Below are positions 1 through 8,400 of a stretch of DNA of 64,000 nt, in pieces. Where the stretch lies: NCBI GenBank assembly GCA_904393115.1, contig CAJFMX010000001.1, forward strand, positions 1 to 64,000, in the 5' to 3' direction. Each line of letters begins with the position of its first letter. The first letter of the stretch is position 1. A program made the translations under genes and the position numbers. This DNA comes from an uncultured Clostridia bacterium. GTDB taxonomy: Bacteria; Bacillota; Clostridia; Christensenellales; UBA1750. Below the pieces are notes generated by a model. The model saw nothing but the letters and a program-made list of their open reading frames with translations, ran no database searches and was not told the origin of the DNA.

Positions 1-75
1 TGGCAGCCCGGTGGGCTGGCAGAGCCGCGCCCCGGCCTCGTCCGCAGACGAGGTCGAGTCCCCTTAGCTCCACCA
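1..75 (+). repeat. Structured tRNA-Ala-tail repeat, copy 1 (5' truncated by window edge)
   Basis: This is the 3' part of a ~100-bp element present three times within 1-582. It contains a hairpin GGCAGCCC/GGGCTGGC (one mismatch), the conserved CCGCGCCC segment, a second hairpin CCTCGTC/GACGAGG, and then runs into TCGAGTCCCC and TAGCTCCACCA, which are the T-arm 3' half, acceptor strand and CCA of the tRNA-Ala gene at 345-421. A terminator follows directly, so this copy may be the end of a transcript that starts before the window. Confidence 0.75.
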
Positions 76-81
76 AGGCAA

Positions 82-119
82 AGCACGCGGTATGTTTGGA
101 CCGCGCGCTTTTCTTTTTT
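82..119 (+). terminator. Rho-independent terminator after repeat copy 1
   Basis: Arms AGCACGCGG (82-90) and CCGCGCGCT (101-109) pair with one mismatch and are followed by a T-rich run to 119. It sits just after a CCA-ending tRNA-like tail, as expected for a tRNA transcription unit. Confidence 0.6.
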
Positions 120-131
120 GCCGCGGTCACC

Positions 132-233
132 GGGGACTCGAACGGGCGCGAGAGTGAATGGCAGCCCAGTGGACTGCCAGAGCCGCGCCCCGGCCTCGTC
201 CGCAGACGAGGTCGAGTGCCCTTAGCTCCACCA
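132..233 (+). repeat. Structured tRNA-Ala-tail repeat, copy 2
   Basis: Complete copy. The outer stem pairs GGGGACTCGA (132-141) with TCGAGT near 212-217 and the Cs after it. Inside it, GGGCGCG pairs with CGCGCCC around a GGCAGCCC/GGACTGCC hairpin, and a second hairpin is CCTCGTC/GACGAGG. The copy ends TTAGCTCCACCA. The 5' edge is the reverse complement of the tRNA T-arm, so the element is bounded by inverted T-arm sequence. Confidence 0.75.
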
Positions 234-302
234 GAGAGAAGCGCACGGTTCTCTTTTCGCGCCAGGCCGCGCGGCTTTGCCTGGATTTAACAAAAATCCT
301 CC

Positions 303-331
303 TTGACGCGCCGAAGGAAACGTGGTATCCT
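303..331 (+). promoter_or_regulatory. Sigma-A promoter of tRNA-Ala
   Basis: TTGACG (303-308), a 17-base spacer, and TATCCT (326-331), fourteen bases before the tRNA-Ala gene. It may also drive tRNA-Lys at 586, since no separate promoter is evident there. Confidence 0.65.
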
Positions 332-344
332 CATATGCGTGCTC

Positions 345-421
345 GGGGCTATAGTACAGTTGGCTAGTACGCAACACTGGCAGTGTTGAGGTCAGGGGTT
401 CGAGTCCCCTTAGCTCCACCA
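345..421 (+). tRNA. tRNA-Ala (anticodon GGC)
   Basis: The cloverleaf was folded by eye. Acceptor GGGGCTA pairs with TAGCTCC (one G-U), the anticodon stem CAACA/TGTTG closes the loop CTGGCAG, the T-arm is AGGGG-TTCGAGT-CCCCT, and CCA is encoded at 419-421. It is the only complete tRNA among the four places where this 3' tail occurs in 1-582. Confidence 0.93.
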
Positions 422-481
422 AAGATTTGGAGCGCCGCGTGCGGACGCGCCCCTCCCGCAGCCGAAGAGGCGGACCGGGGA

Positions 482-582
482 GGGGCTCGAACGGGCGCGG
501 GGGTGAATGGCAGCCCGGTGGGCTGCCAGAGCCGCGCCCCGGCCTCGCCCGGGGGCGAGGTCGAGTCCCCTTAGCTCCACCA
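482..582 (+). repeat. Structured tRNA-Ala-tail repeat, copy 3
   Basis: Complete copy. The outer stem is GGGG-CTCGA (482-490) with TCGAG-TCCCC (561-570). The inner stem GGGCGCGG/CCGCGCCC encloses GGCAGCCC/GGGCTGCC, and the second hairpin is CCTCGCCC/GGGCGAGG. Relative to copies 1 and 2, a T-A pair of the second hairpin has become C-G, a compensatory change that argues the structure matters. It ends in TTAGCTCCACCA, four bases before tRNA-Lys. Confidence 0.78.
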
Positions 583-585
583 TTT

Positions 586-661
586 GGACCGCTAGCTCAG
601 TTGGTAGAGCACCTGACTCTTAATCAGGGTGTCCAGGGTTCGAGTCCCTGGCGGTCCACCA
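586..661 (+). tRNA. tRNA-Lys (anticodon CTT), copy 1
   Basis: Acceptor GGACCGC pairs with GCGGTCC, the anticodon loop is CTCTTAA, the T-arm is CCAGG-GTTCGAGT-CCCTGG, and CCA is encoded. By eye the sequence is identical to the tRNA at 31158-31233. Confidence 0.95.
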
Positions 662-665
662 GAAG

Positions 666-704
666 GCCGCAGAATCCGAAATTTGGATTCTGCGGCACTT
701 TTTT
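666..704 (+). terminator. Terminator after tRNA-Lys
   Basis: The perfect arms GCCGCAGAATCC (666-677) and GGATTCTGCGGC (685-696) are followed by ACTTTTTT, five bases after the tRNA. Confidence 0.9.
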
Positions 705-741
705 GCGGACGGATTTTTACAAAAATAAACTCTGCCGGGGT

Positions 742-770
742 TTGACGAGGCCGCTGTTTTGCGCTATCAT
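742..770 (+). promoter_or_regulatory. Sigma-A promoter before the glycosyltransferase gene
   Basis: TTGACG (742-747), a 17-base spacer, then TATCAT (765-770). Confidence 0.65.
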
Positions 771-823
771 AGCGTTGACATGACGCGCGGCGCGCATGAC
801 CGCGCAGGTGAGGAGATAGCTCT

Positions 824-1909
824 ATGGTCGTGGTTCTGATTCCATCCTATAAGCCGGACGAAAAGCTCCTGACGCTCCTGAACGTGCTCAGCGCGCAGGA
901 CAAGTACGCGGGCCTCCTCGTGGTGGACGACGGCGGAGGAGAGACGTACCGCCCGATTTTCGAGCGCGCAAAGGAAATCCCCGGGGTGACGGTGGTCAGC
1001 CACGCGGTCAACCAGGGCAAGGGGCGCGCGCTGAAGACCGGCATCAACGCCGCCATGAATCTCTACCCCGGAGCGGACATCGTGACCGCGGACGCCGACG
1101 GCCAGCACACGCCCGAGGACATCGCCCGCGTCGCCGACGCCCTGGAGCAGGCCGACGGCGCGACCATCGTCCTGGGCAAGCGCGTCTTTGGCAAGGGCAC
1201 GCCGGTCAAGTCCTTCCTGGGCAACACCATCACGCGCTGGGTCTTCGCCCTTTCCACCGGAACGCGCGTCTACGACACGCAGACGGGCCTTCGCGGCCTG
1301 CCCAGCGCGCTCCTGCCGGACATGCTCCACATCCCCGGCGAGCGGTATGAGTACGAGATGAACGTGCTCCTGCAGGCCCCGCGCGAGGGCGCGGCCTTCT
1401 TAGAAATCGAGATCCGCACCGTATACGAGAACAACAACGCCGGCAGCCACTTCCACCCCGTGCGAGACGCGCTGCTCGTCTTTACGCGCATCCTCTCCTT
1501 TGCGGCCTCGTCGCTGATCTGCTTTGGCGTGGACTACGGCGCGTATGCCGTGTTCATGGAGATCCGGGGCCTTCGGCCGGAGTTTGCCTACGTCGGCGCG
1601 CGCATCGTTTCATCCCTGCTCAACTTCGCCATCAACCGCAACCTCGTCTTCCGCGCGCACAAGGGATCGGTATGGAAGCAGTTCCTCGGCTATTACGCGC
1701 TGGTGATACTGGTGATGACGCTGGGATACTTTGGCGTGCGGCTGGGCACGGACCTGTTCAACTGGAACAGCTATCTGGTCAAGATCCTGGTCGATTCGCT
1801 CCTGAGCATCGTCTCCTTCATGGGCCAGCGGCTCATGGTCTTTAAGCCCGCGCGGCACCGCGCCATCAAGCGCGCAGCCGGCGGGAGCGACGGCGCGCAG
1901 AAGCCGTAA
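824..1909 (+). CDS. GT2 glycosyltransferase fused to a GtrA-like membrane domain
   Basis: 361 residues in two parts. The N-terminal ~225 residues are a family 2 glycosyltransferase with VVDDGGGE (33-40) and the metal/nucleotide motif TADADGQH (88-95), matching polyprenyl-phosphate sugar transferases. From about residue 232 there are four hydrophobic segments typical of GtrA flippase-like proteins. The fusion implies transfer of a sugar to, and handling of, a lipid carrier at the membrane for surface-glycan decoration (inference). The start is supported by AGGTGAGGAG upstream. It has its own promoter, and tldD follows after 24 bases. The donor sugar cannot be read from sequence. Confidence 0.88.
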   Translation: MVVVLIPSYKPDEKLLTLLNVLSAQDKYAGLLVVDDGGGETYRPIFERAKEIPGVTVVSHAVNQGKGRALKTGINAAMNLYPGADIVTADADGQHTPEDIARVADALEQADGATIVLGKRVFGKGTPVKSFLGNTITRWVFALSTGTRVYDTQTGLRGLPSALLPDMLHIPGERYEYEMNVLLQAPREGAAFLEIEIRTVYENNNAGSHFHPVRDALLVFTRILSFAASSLICFGVDYGAYAVFMEIRGLRPEFAYVGARIVSSLLNFAINRNLVFRAHKGSVWKQFLGYYALVILVMTLGYFGVRLGTDLFNWNSYLVKILVDSLLSIVSFMGQRLMVFKPARHRAIKRAAGGSDGAQKP

Positions 1910-1933
1910 ACAAATCTCGAAGGAGGAATCCAC

Positions 1934-3322
1934 ATGATTGCAAAGCACGATGCGGAGTTCGCCCTCTCCCGCGCCATGCGCACGGGCGCGGACTTTGCCG
2001 AGCTCTTTGTCGAGGATGTGGAGTCCGGGACGATCAAGCTCCTGGACAGCCGCATCGAGGGCGCGAACCGCGCCCGCACCCGGGGCGCGGGCATCCGCGT
2101 CTTCCGCGGGGTGGAGACGGCCTATGCCTATACCAACGACCTGACGGCCAAGGGCCTTGCCGCCGCGGCCGAGGCCGCAGCCGCCGCCCTGGGCACGGCG
2201 GGGGAGGCCCCGCGCATCTCGCTGGTGCGGGGCGTGGCCCCGAACCGCCACCCGATCCTGCGGCTGCCCGCGGACGTGCCCGGCAAGCGGCGCGCAGAGC
2301 TCCTGCGCAGCGCGGACGCCGCCGCGCGCGCCCTTTCCCCGGAAATCCGCCAGGTCAGCGCCGGCATCACCGACGAATACCAGCGCGTGCTCATCGCCAA
2401 CACCGAGGGCCTGCTCGTGCAGGACGAGCGCGCGCACACGCGCCTGGTCTGCACGGCGGTCGCCTCGTCCGAGACGGAGAACCAGTACGGAACCGAGAGC
2501 CCCGGCGCGCAGGCCGGCTTCGAGTTCCTGGAGGGGCTGGACGTCGCCTACCTCGGCCGCAAGGCCGCAAAGTCCGCCCTGACCATGCTCCACGCCCGGC
2601 CCTGCCCGGCCGGCGCCATGCCCGTGGTCATCGAGAACGGCTTTGGCGGCGTCATCTTCCACGAGGCCTGCGGGCACTCCCTGGAGGCCACGAGCGTGGG
2701 CCTGGACAGCTCCGTGTTCTGCGGCAAGCTCGGCCAGAAGATCGCGGCCGACTGCGTGAACGCCGTGGACGATGGTACCATCCCCAACGCCTGGGGCAGC
2801 CTGAACCTCGACGACGAGGGCACGCCCGCCCAGCGCAATGTGCTCATCGAGAACGGCGTGCTCAAGGGCTACCTGGTCGACCGGCTCGGCTCCCGCCGCA
2901 TGGGCATGGCCAGGACCGGCTCCGCCCGCCGGCAGGACTACACCTTCGCCCCGACCTCCCGCATGACCAATACCTTCATCTGCGCGGGAGAGGACGACGG
3001 GGACGAGATGATCGCCACCATGGGCGACGGCCTCTACGCCGCCAAGATGGGCGGCGGCTCCGTCAACCCCGTCACCGGCGAGTTCAACTTCACCGTGGCC
3101 GAGGGGTACCTCGTGCGGGACGGCAAGATCGTCGAGCCCGTGCGCGGCGCCAGCCTCATCGGCAAGGGCTCGGAGATCCTGTTCCACATCGACCGCGTGG
3201 GCAAGAACCTGGCCCGCGCGCAGGGAGTGTGCGGTTCGCTCTCCGGCGGCGTGCCCGTGGACGTGGGCCAGCCGCGCATCCGCGTTTCCAGCATCACCGT
3301 CGGCGGACGGGAGAGGGGGTAA
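1934..3322 (+). CDS. tldD: TldD-family zinc metalloprotease subunit
   Basis: 462 residues, normal for TldD. The HExxxH zinc site is HEACGH (243-248) in the central VIFHEACGHSLE segment. In known systems TldD carries the catalytic zinc and pairs with TldE as a heterodimer that degrades unfolded peptides and matures peptides such as microcins or removes leaders of some RiPPs. Here tldE follows by five bases, so the pair is intact. The ribosome site AAGGAGGA precedes the ATG. No recognisable precursor peptide gene was found next to it. Confidence 0.93.
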   Translation: MIAKHDAEFALSRAMRTGADFAELFVEDVESGTIKLLDSRIEGANRARTRGAGIRVFRGVETAYAYTNDLTAKGLAAAAEAAAAALGTAGEAPRISLVRGVAPNRHPILRLPADVPGKRRAELLRSADAAARALSPEIRQVSAGITDEYQRVLIANTEGLLVQDERAHTRLVCTAVASSETENQYGTESPGAQAGFEFLEGLDVAYLGRKAAKSALTMLHARPCPAGAMPVVIENGFGGVIFHEACGHSLEATSVGLDSSVFCGKLGQKIAADCVNAVDDGTIPNAWGSLNLDDEGTPAQRNVLIENGVLKGYLVDRLGSRRMGMARTGSARRQDYTFAPTSRMTNTFICAGEDDGDEMIATMGDGLYAAKMGGGSVNPVTGEFNFTVAEGYLVRDGKIVEPVRGASLIGKGSEILFHIDRVGKNLARAQGVCGSLSGGVPVDVGQPRIRVSSITVGGRERG

Positions 3323-3327
3323 GCACC

Positions 3328-4686
3328 ATGGCGGACTATGCAAAGTATGAACCGATTCTGGAAATGGCCAAGGCCGCGGGCTTTTCGCGCGCGGAGGTCT
3401 TTGTCTGCACGTCGGAGGCCTTCTCCGTCAGCGCCCACAAGGGCAAGGCCGAGGACCTGCGCGTGGAGCGCCGCTCCGGCGTCGCCCTGCGCGGCCTGCT
3501 CGGCGGCCAGATGGGCTACGCCGCGACCGAGGCCGAGGGCGAGGCGGCCTATGCGGAGCTCGTGCGCGCTGCGGCGGAGAACGCCGCGCTGCTCGAGTCC
3601 CAGGACGAGCAGTTCCTCTACGACGGGGACGAGAAGCTCGCCTGGGTGAGCGCCGTGGACGGGAGCCTCCTTGCCGTCTCCCCGGAGCGCAAGATCGCCC
3701 TGGCCCTGGAGATGGAGCGCCTGTGCAAGGCGGAGGACCCGCGCATCGCCAGCGGCACCACCTGCGAGGTGGGGACGACGACCTCCGCGTGCCTGCTGCT
3801 CAACACCGAGGGCCTGCGCCGCGAGTTTGCCCGCGGCGCGGCCTACGCCGTGGCGGACGCGGTGCTCGCCGACGGGGACCGGCAGTACGAAGAGGTCGCC
3901 TACCGCTTTTCCCGGAAGTTCGAGGACCTGGACCCCGCCGTCATCGCGCGCGAGGCCGTCCAGATGGCCGCCGCGGACGTCGGCTCCGCGTCCATGCCCT
4001 CGGGCGCCATGCCCGTCGTCTTCTCGCCCGAGGCCGCGCGCACGCTGCTCTCCACCTTTGCGGAGGTATTCTCCGCGGAGGAGTGCCAGCGCGGGTTCTC
4101 GCTCCTTGCGGGCAAGGAGGGGGAGAAGATCGCCGCGCCCTGCGTCACGATCTGGGACGATCCCTCCGACGGCCTGGGCCTTGCCGGCCGGCCGTTTGAC
4201 GGCGAGGGCGTGCCCACGCAGAAGAAGGCCGTGATCCAGGACGGCGTGCTCACCACGCTCCTGTACAACCTCAAGACCGCGCACAAGGCGGGCAAGACCT
4301 CCACCGGCAACGCCTCGCGTCCGTCCCACCTCTCCACGGTCGGCACCGCGCCCACGAACTTCTACATCGCCCCCGGCGGCTTTGCGCCGGAGGAGCTCTA
4401 CGCCAAGGCCGGCGACGGCGTGCGCATCGACGAGCTCCAGGGCGCGCACGCGGGCGCCAACCCCATCTCCGGCGACTTCTCCCTGTCGGCAAAGGGGGTG
4501 CGCATCCGCGGCGGCAAGCTCGCCGAGCCCGTGACGCAGATCACGGTCTCCGGCAACTTCTACCGGATGCTCGAGAGCGTCCAGGCCGTGGGCAAGGACC
4601 TGAAGTTCGGCGTGCCGGGCGCGTCCGCCTTTGGCACGCCCTCCCTGCTGGTCGAGCGCCTGGACATCGCTGGAAAGGACGAGTGA
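3328..4686 (+). CDS. tldE: TldE/PmbA-family metalloprotease subunit
   Basis: 452 residues, homologous in layout to TldD but without an HExxxH site, as expected for the non-catalytic partner (PmbA). Typical family stretches include GKTSTGNASRP and the C-terminal ISGDFSLSAKGVRIRGGK. The reading frame stays open further upstream, but the ATG at 3328 follows a GAGAGGGGG site at the end of tldD and begins the conserved sequence MADYAKYEPILEMAK. It most likely forms the TldD/TldE heterodimer. Confidence 0.92.
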   Translation: MADYAKYEPILEMAKAAGFSRAEVFVCTSEAFSVSAHKGKAEDLRVERRSGVALRGLLGGQMGYAATEAEGEAAYAELVRAAAENAALLESQDEQFLYDGDEKLAWVSAVDGSLLAVSPERKIALALEMERLCKAEDPRIASGTTCEVGTTTSACLLLNTEGLRREFARGAAYAVADAVLADGDRQYEEVAYRFSRKFEDLDPAVIAREAVQMAAADVGSASMPSGAMPVVFSPEAARTLLSTFAEVFSAEECQRGFSLLAGKEGEKIAAPCVTIWDDPSDGLGLAGRPFDGEGVPTQKKAVIQDGVLTTLLYNLKTAHKAGKTSTGNASRPSHLSTVGTAPTNFYIAPGGFAPEELYAKAGDGVRIDELQGAHAGANPISGDFSLSAKGVRIRGGKLAEPVTQITVSGNFYRMLESVQAVGKDLKFGVPGASAFGTPSLLVERLDIAGKDE

Positions 4687-4687
4687 C

Positions 4688-5098
4688 GTGATCGCCATCC
4701 AGTTCCTCTACCCGGATGAGCCGTCCCGCGACTGGTGGGTGCGGTTGGTCCGCCTCTTTGCACGGCCCGGCGACGCGGTCGAGCTCCAGTGCTGGCGGGA
4801 GGAGGAAGCGGCGTGCGCCCTTGCCGGGAGCCTTTTGCCGGAGGAGAGCGCGCCTTCCTGGCCGTACGGGCGCATCTTTCGCGGGTGCGCGGGGGAGGCG
4901 GCGCTCGAGGCCATCCTGGCTGCGCCGGGCGGGGAGGACGGGCCGACCCCGTTCTTCACCGCGACGTTTGGCGGCGCGCTGTGCAGCGCCCACTGGGGAC
5001 AGGAGATCTACATCCTGGAGCCCGCGCAGGACGGGGCCGCGCAGGCGGCGCTCCTGGCCGAGATCCCGGAGGGCCACGCCTCCATCGGCGAGTGCTGA
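4688..5098 (+). CDS. Small uncharacterised protein linked to tldDE
   Basis: 136 residues from a GTG at 4688, one base after the tldE stop, with AAAGGA upstream. The protein is acidic and soluble with two tryptophans near the start (SRDWWVRLVRLF) and no signal peptide or membrane segment. I do not recognise a family. The tight spacing suggests co-translation with tldDE, so it could be an accessory or substrate-related protein, but this is only inference from position. The start is not certain, since the frame is open upstream inside tldE. Confidence 0.6.
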   Translation: MIAIQFLYPDEPSRDWWVRLVRLFARPGDAVELQCWREEEAACALAGSLLPEESAPSWPYGRIFRGCAGEAALEAILAAPGGEDGPTPFFTATFGGALCSAHWGQEIYILEPAQDGAAQAALLAEIPEGHASIGEC

Positions 5099-5125
5099 CG
5101 GGCGCTAGATTTTACGCATTTGCAC

Positions 5126-5154
5126 TTTACAAGCGGGAAAAACTCCGCTATAAT
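5126..5154 (+). promoter_or_regulatory. Sigma-A promoter of the ileS leader
   Basis: TTTACA (5126-5131), 17-base spacer, TATAAT (5149-5154). Transcription would start near 5161, giving a ~285-base leader before ileS. Confidence 0.85.
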
Positions 5155-5159
5155 ACAGG

Positions 5160-5424
5160 AAATTGCGATGAAGAGGGCGCGCGGGACTCCATGGGCGCGC
5201 AAAAGCGAGCGGGGGAGGGTGAAAGCCCCGCGGCGCGCGGAGCCCTTCGCCATCGCCTCGGAGCACCCTCCCCGATACTGTAGGGCAGGGCGGGCTTCTC
5301 CCGATACAGGGAAGCGGCATGGTTTGTGCCGGACAGAGCGGGCGGGGGTTTCCTCGCCAACTCGGGTGGTAACGCGGAAAATGACTCCGTCCCGAAGAAA
5401 TTCGGGGCGGAGTTTCTCTTTTTT
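5160..5424 (+). promoter_or_regulatory. T-box leader controlling ileS
   Basis: The T-box sequence CTCGGGTGGTAACGCGG lies at 5361-5377, and its TGGT can pair with the ACCA end of an uncharged tRNA. A long Stem I region begins with GCGATG near 5165, which can pair with CATCGC about 100 bases downstream. The leader ends in a terminator (5384-5424) that competes with the antiterminator formed by the T-box bulge. T-boxes upstream of ileS sense uncharged tRNA-Ile. I could not place the specifier triplet with confidence by eye. Confidence 0.9.
5384..5424 (+). terminator. T-box terminator hairpin
   Basis: ACTCCGTCCCGAA (5384-5396) pairs with TTCGGGGCGGAGT (5401-5413, one G-U), followed by TTCTCTTTTTT. 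The 5' arm lies directly after the T-box motif, as required for mutually exclusive antiterminator and terminator folds. Confidence 0.9.
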
Positions 5425-5448
5425 ATGACGCAAGGAGGAATGACGCTC

Positions 5449-8400
5449 ATGTACGACAAGGTATCCACGTCTTTGAACTTCGTCGAGCGCGAGAAGGAGA
5501 TCCTGGAGTTCTGGCGCGCGCACGGCATCGTGGAAAAGACGTTCACCGAGCGCGAGGGCGCGCCGGTCTTCACGTTCTTCGACGGCCCGCCCACGGCCAA
5601 CGGCCGGCCCCACATCGGCCACGTGGAGACGCGCGCCATCAAGGACCTGATCCCGCGCTACAAGACCATGAAGGGCTACCAGGTCTTCCGCAAGGCCGGC
5701 TGGGACACCCACGGCCTGCCCGTGGAGCTGGAGGTCGAAAAGGCCCTGGGCATCAACGGCAAGCCCCAGATCGAGCAGTACGGCATCGAGCCCTTCATCA
5801 AGAAGTGCAAGGAATCCGTCTGGAAGTACAAGACCGAGTGGGAGCAGATGAGCGACCGCGTCGGCTACTGGGCGGACATGCAGCATCCCTACGTCACCTA
5901 CGACGACAACTACATCGAGTCCGTCTGGTGGTCGCTGAAGACCATCGCGGACAAGGGCCTGCTCTACAAGGGCCACAAGGTCGTGCCCTACTGCCCGCGC
6001 TGCGGCACGGCGCTGTCCTCCCACGAGGTCGCCCAGGGCTATAAGGACGTCACCGAGACGAGCGTCTACGTCAAGTTCCGCGTCCGCGGTCAGGAGAACA
6101 CCTTCCTTCTGGCCTGGACCACCACGCCCTGGACCCTGCCCTCCAACGTCGCGCTGGTCGTAAACGAGCACGAGGACTACGTCTACGCCGAAAAGGACGG
6201 CGAGACCTACATCCTGGCCAAGGCCCTGTGCGAGAAGGTCGTGGGCGAGGGGGCGAAGGTGCTGCGGACCGTCAAGGGCGCCGAGCTCATCGGCACGGAG
6301 TACGAGCCGCTCTACCCCTTTGCCGGCAAGACCCGCGAGCGCGGCTGGTACGTCGTGGCGGACGACTACGTCACCCTCACCGACGGCACGGGCATCGTCC
6401 ACACCGCGCCGGCCTTCGGCGAGGACGACGCGCGCGTGGGCCGCGAAAACGGCCTGCCCTTTGTGCAGCTGGTCAACACCCAAGGCCGCTTTGTCGACGC
6501 CGTCACCCCCTGGGCCGGGATGTTCGTCAAAGACGCCGATCCCCTCATCATCGAGGACCTCAAGGCCAGCGGCAAGCTCTTTGCCGCCGCGCCGTACACG
6601 CACTCCTACCCCTTCTGCTGGCGCTGCGACACGCCCCTGCTCTACTACGCCCGCGCCTCCTGGTTCATCAAGATGACCGCCGTGCGCGACAAGCTCGTGG
6701 AGAACAACCGCCGCGTCAACTGGTTCCCGGACAACATCCAGGAAGGCCGCATGGGCAACTTCCTGGAGAACGTCATCGACTGGGGCCTCTCGCGCGAGCG
6801 CTACTGGGGCACGCCGCTGCCGGTCTGGGTCTGCGACGACTGCGGCCACACCCACGTCATCGGCTCCAAGGCGGAATTGCGCGAACGGGGCGACAACGTG
6901 CCCGAGGACATCGAGCTGCACAAGCCCTATGTGGACAAGATCACCCTTACGTGCGAGAAGTGCGGCGGCACCATGCACCGCGTGCCCGAGGTCATCGACT
7001 GCTGGTACGACAGCGGCTCCATGCCCTTTGCCCAGTGGCACTACCCCTTTGAGAACAAGGAGATCTTCGAGAAGAACTTCCCGGCCCAGTTCATCTCCGA
7101 GGCCGTGGACCAGACCCGCGGCTGGTTCTACACGCTGCTGGCCATCTCCACCCTGCTCTTTGACCGCAACCCGTTTGAGAACTGCGTGGTGCTGGGCCTT
7201 GTGCAGGACAAGAACGGCATCAAGATGAGCAAGCACCTGGGCAACGTCATCTCGCCCTGGGACGTGCTGGATAAGCAGGGCGCGGACGCCGTGCGCTGGT
7301 ACTTCTACGCCTCGGCCGCGCCGTGGCTGCCCTCCCGCTTCTCCCACGAGGCGGTCAGCGAGCTGCAGCGCAAGTACATGGGCACGCTCTGGAATACCTA
7401 CGCCTTCTTCGTGCTCTACGCCAACATCGACAACTTCGACCCCAAGAACTATCCCCAGGCTGCGCCGCGCACGGTCATGGACCGCTGGGTCCTCTCCAAG
7501 CTCAACACGCTCGTCAAGACCGTGGACGAGGACCTGGATTCCTACAAGATCACCGAGGCGGCCCGCGCCCTGTCCGACTTTGTGGACGAGCTCTCCAACT
7601 GGTACGTGCGCCGCGGCCGCGACCGCTACTGGGGCAGCGGCATGACGGAGGACAAGCTCGCCGCCTACCAGACGCTCTACACGGTCCTTGTGACCCTGGC
7701 CAAGCTCACCGCGCCCTTTACGCCCTTCCTTGCGGAGTCCATCTACCAGAACCTCGTGCGCAAGGTGGACGAGAGCCAGCCGGAGTCCGTGCACCTGTGC
7801 GCCTTCCCCGCGGCGGACGAGAGCCTCATCGACAGCGCGCTGGAGGACGAGATGGAGCTCGTGCTCAAGGCCGTCAACCTCGGCCGCGCCGCGCGCAACG
7901 CCGCAAACCTCAAGATCCGCCAGCCCCTTGCCGCCATGTACGTCAAGAGCGAGGCCTCCCTGCCGGAGGAGATGGCGGCCCTTGTCGCGGACGAGCTGAA
8001 CGTCAAGTCCATCCGCTTCGTCACGGACGCGCGCCACTTCACCACCTACCAGATCAAGCCGCAGATGCGCACCCTCGGCCCGCGCTACGGCAAGCTGCTG
8101 GGCAAGATCGGCCAGCACCTGGCCGCGGCCGACGGCAACGCGGTCGTCGACGTCCTGGACGCCGGAAAGAACTACGAGTTCGACCTCGAGGGCACGCACG
8201 TGTCCCTGGCGCGGGAGGACATGCTCATCGCGCCTGCGCAGAAGCCCGGCTACGTCGCCCAGAGCGAGGGCGATTTCACCGTCGTGCTCGACGCCAACCT
8301 CACGGACGAGCTGCGGCAGGAGGGCTACCTGCGCGAGGTCATCTCCAAGGTGCAGACCATGCGCAAGGAGGCCGGCTTTGAGGTCACCGACCGCATCCGC

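Noticed and set aside
132-233. Repeat copy 2 as a functional tRNA gene
   Set aside because: It carries a tRNA-Ala 3' tail but no D-arm or anticodon stem-loop in the right place, and the acceptor pairing is incomplete (GTGCCC in place of GTCCCC).
96-783. Short open frames across the tRNA-Ala/tRNA-Lys region
   Set aside because: They translate tRNAs, terminators and the structured repeats; none has a ribosome site or a protein-like composition.
5008-8199. A 1063-codon open frame on the minus strand
   Set aside because: It is fully antisense to ileS. Its Val/Ala/Gly/Leu/His-rich composition is what GC-rich codons give in the opposite frame, and it has no domain or ribosome site.
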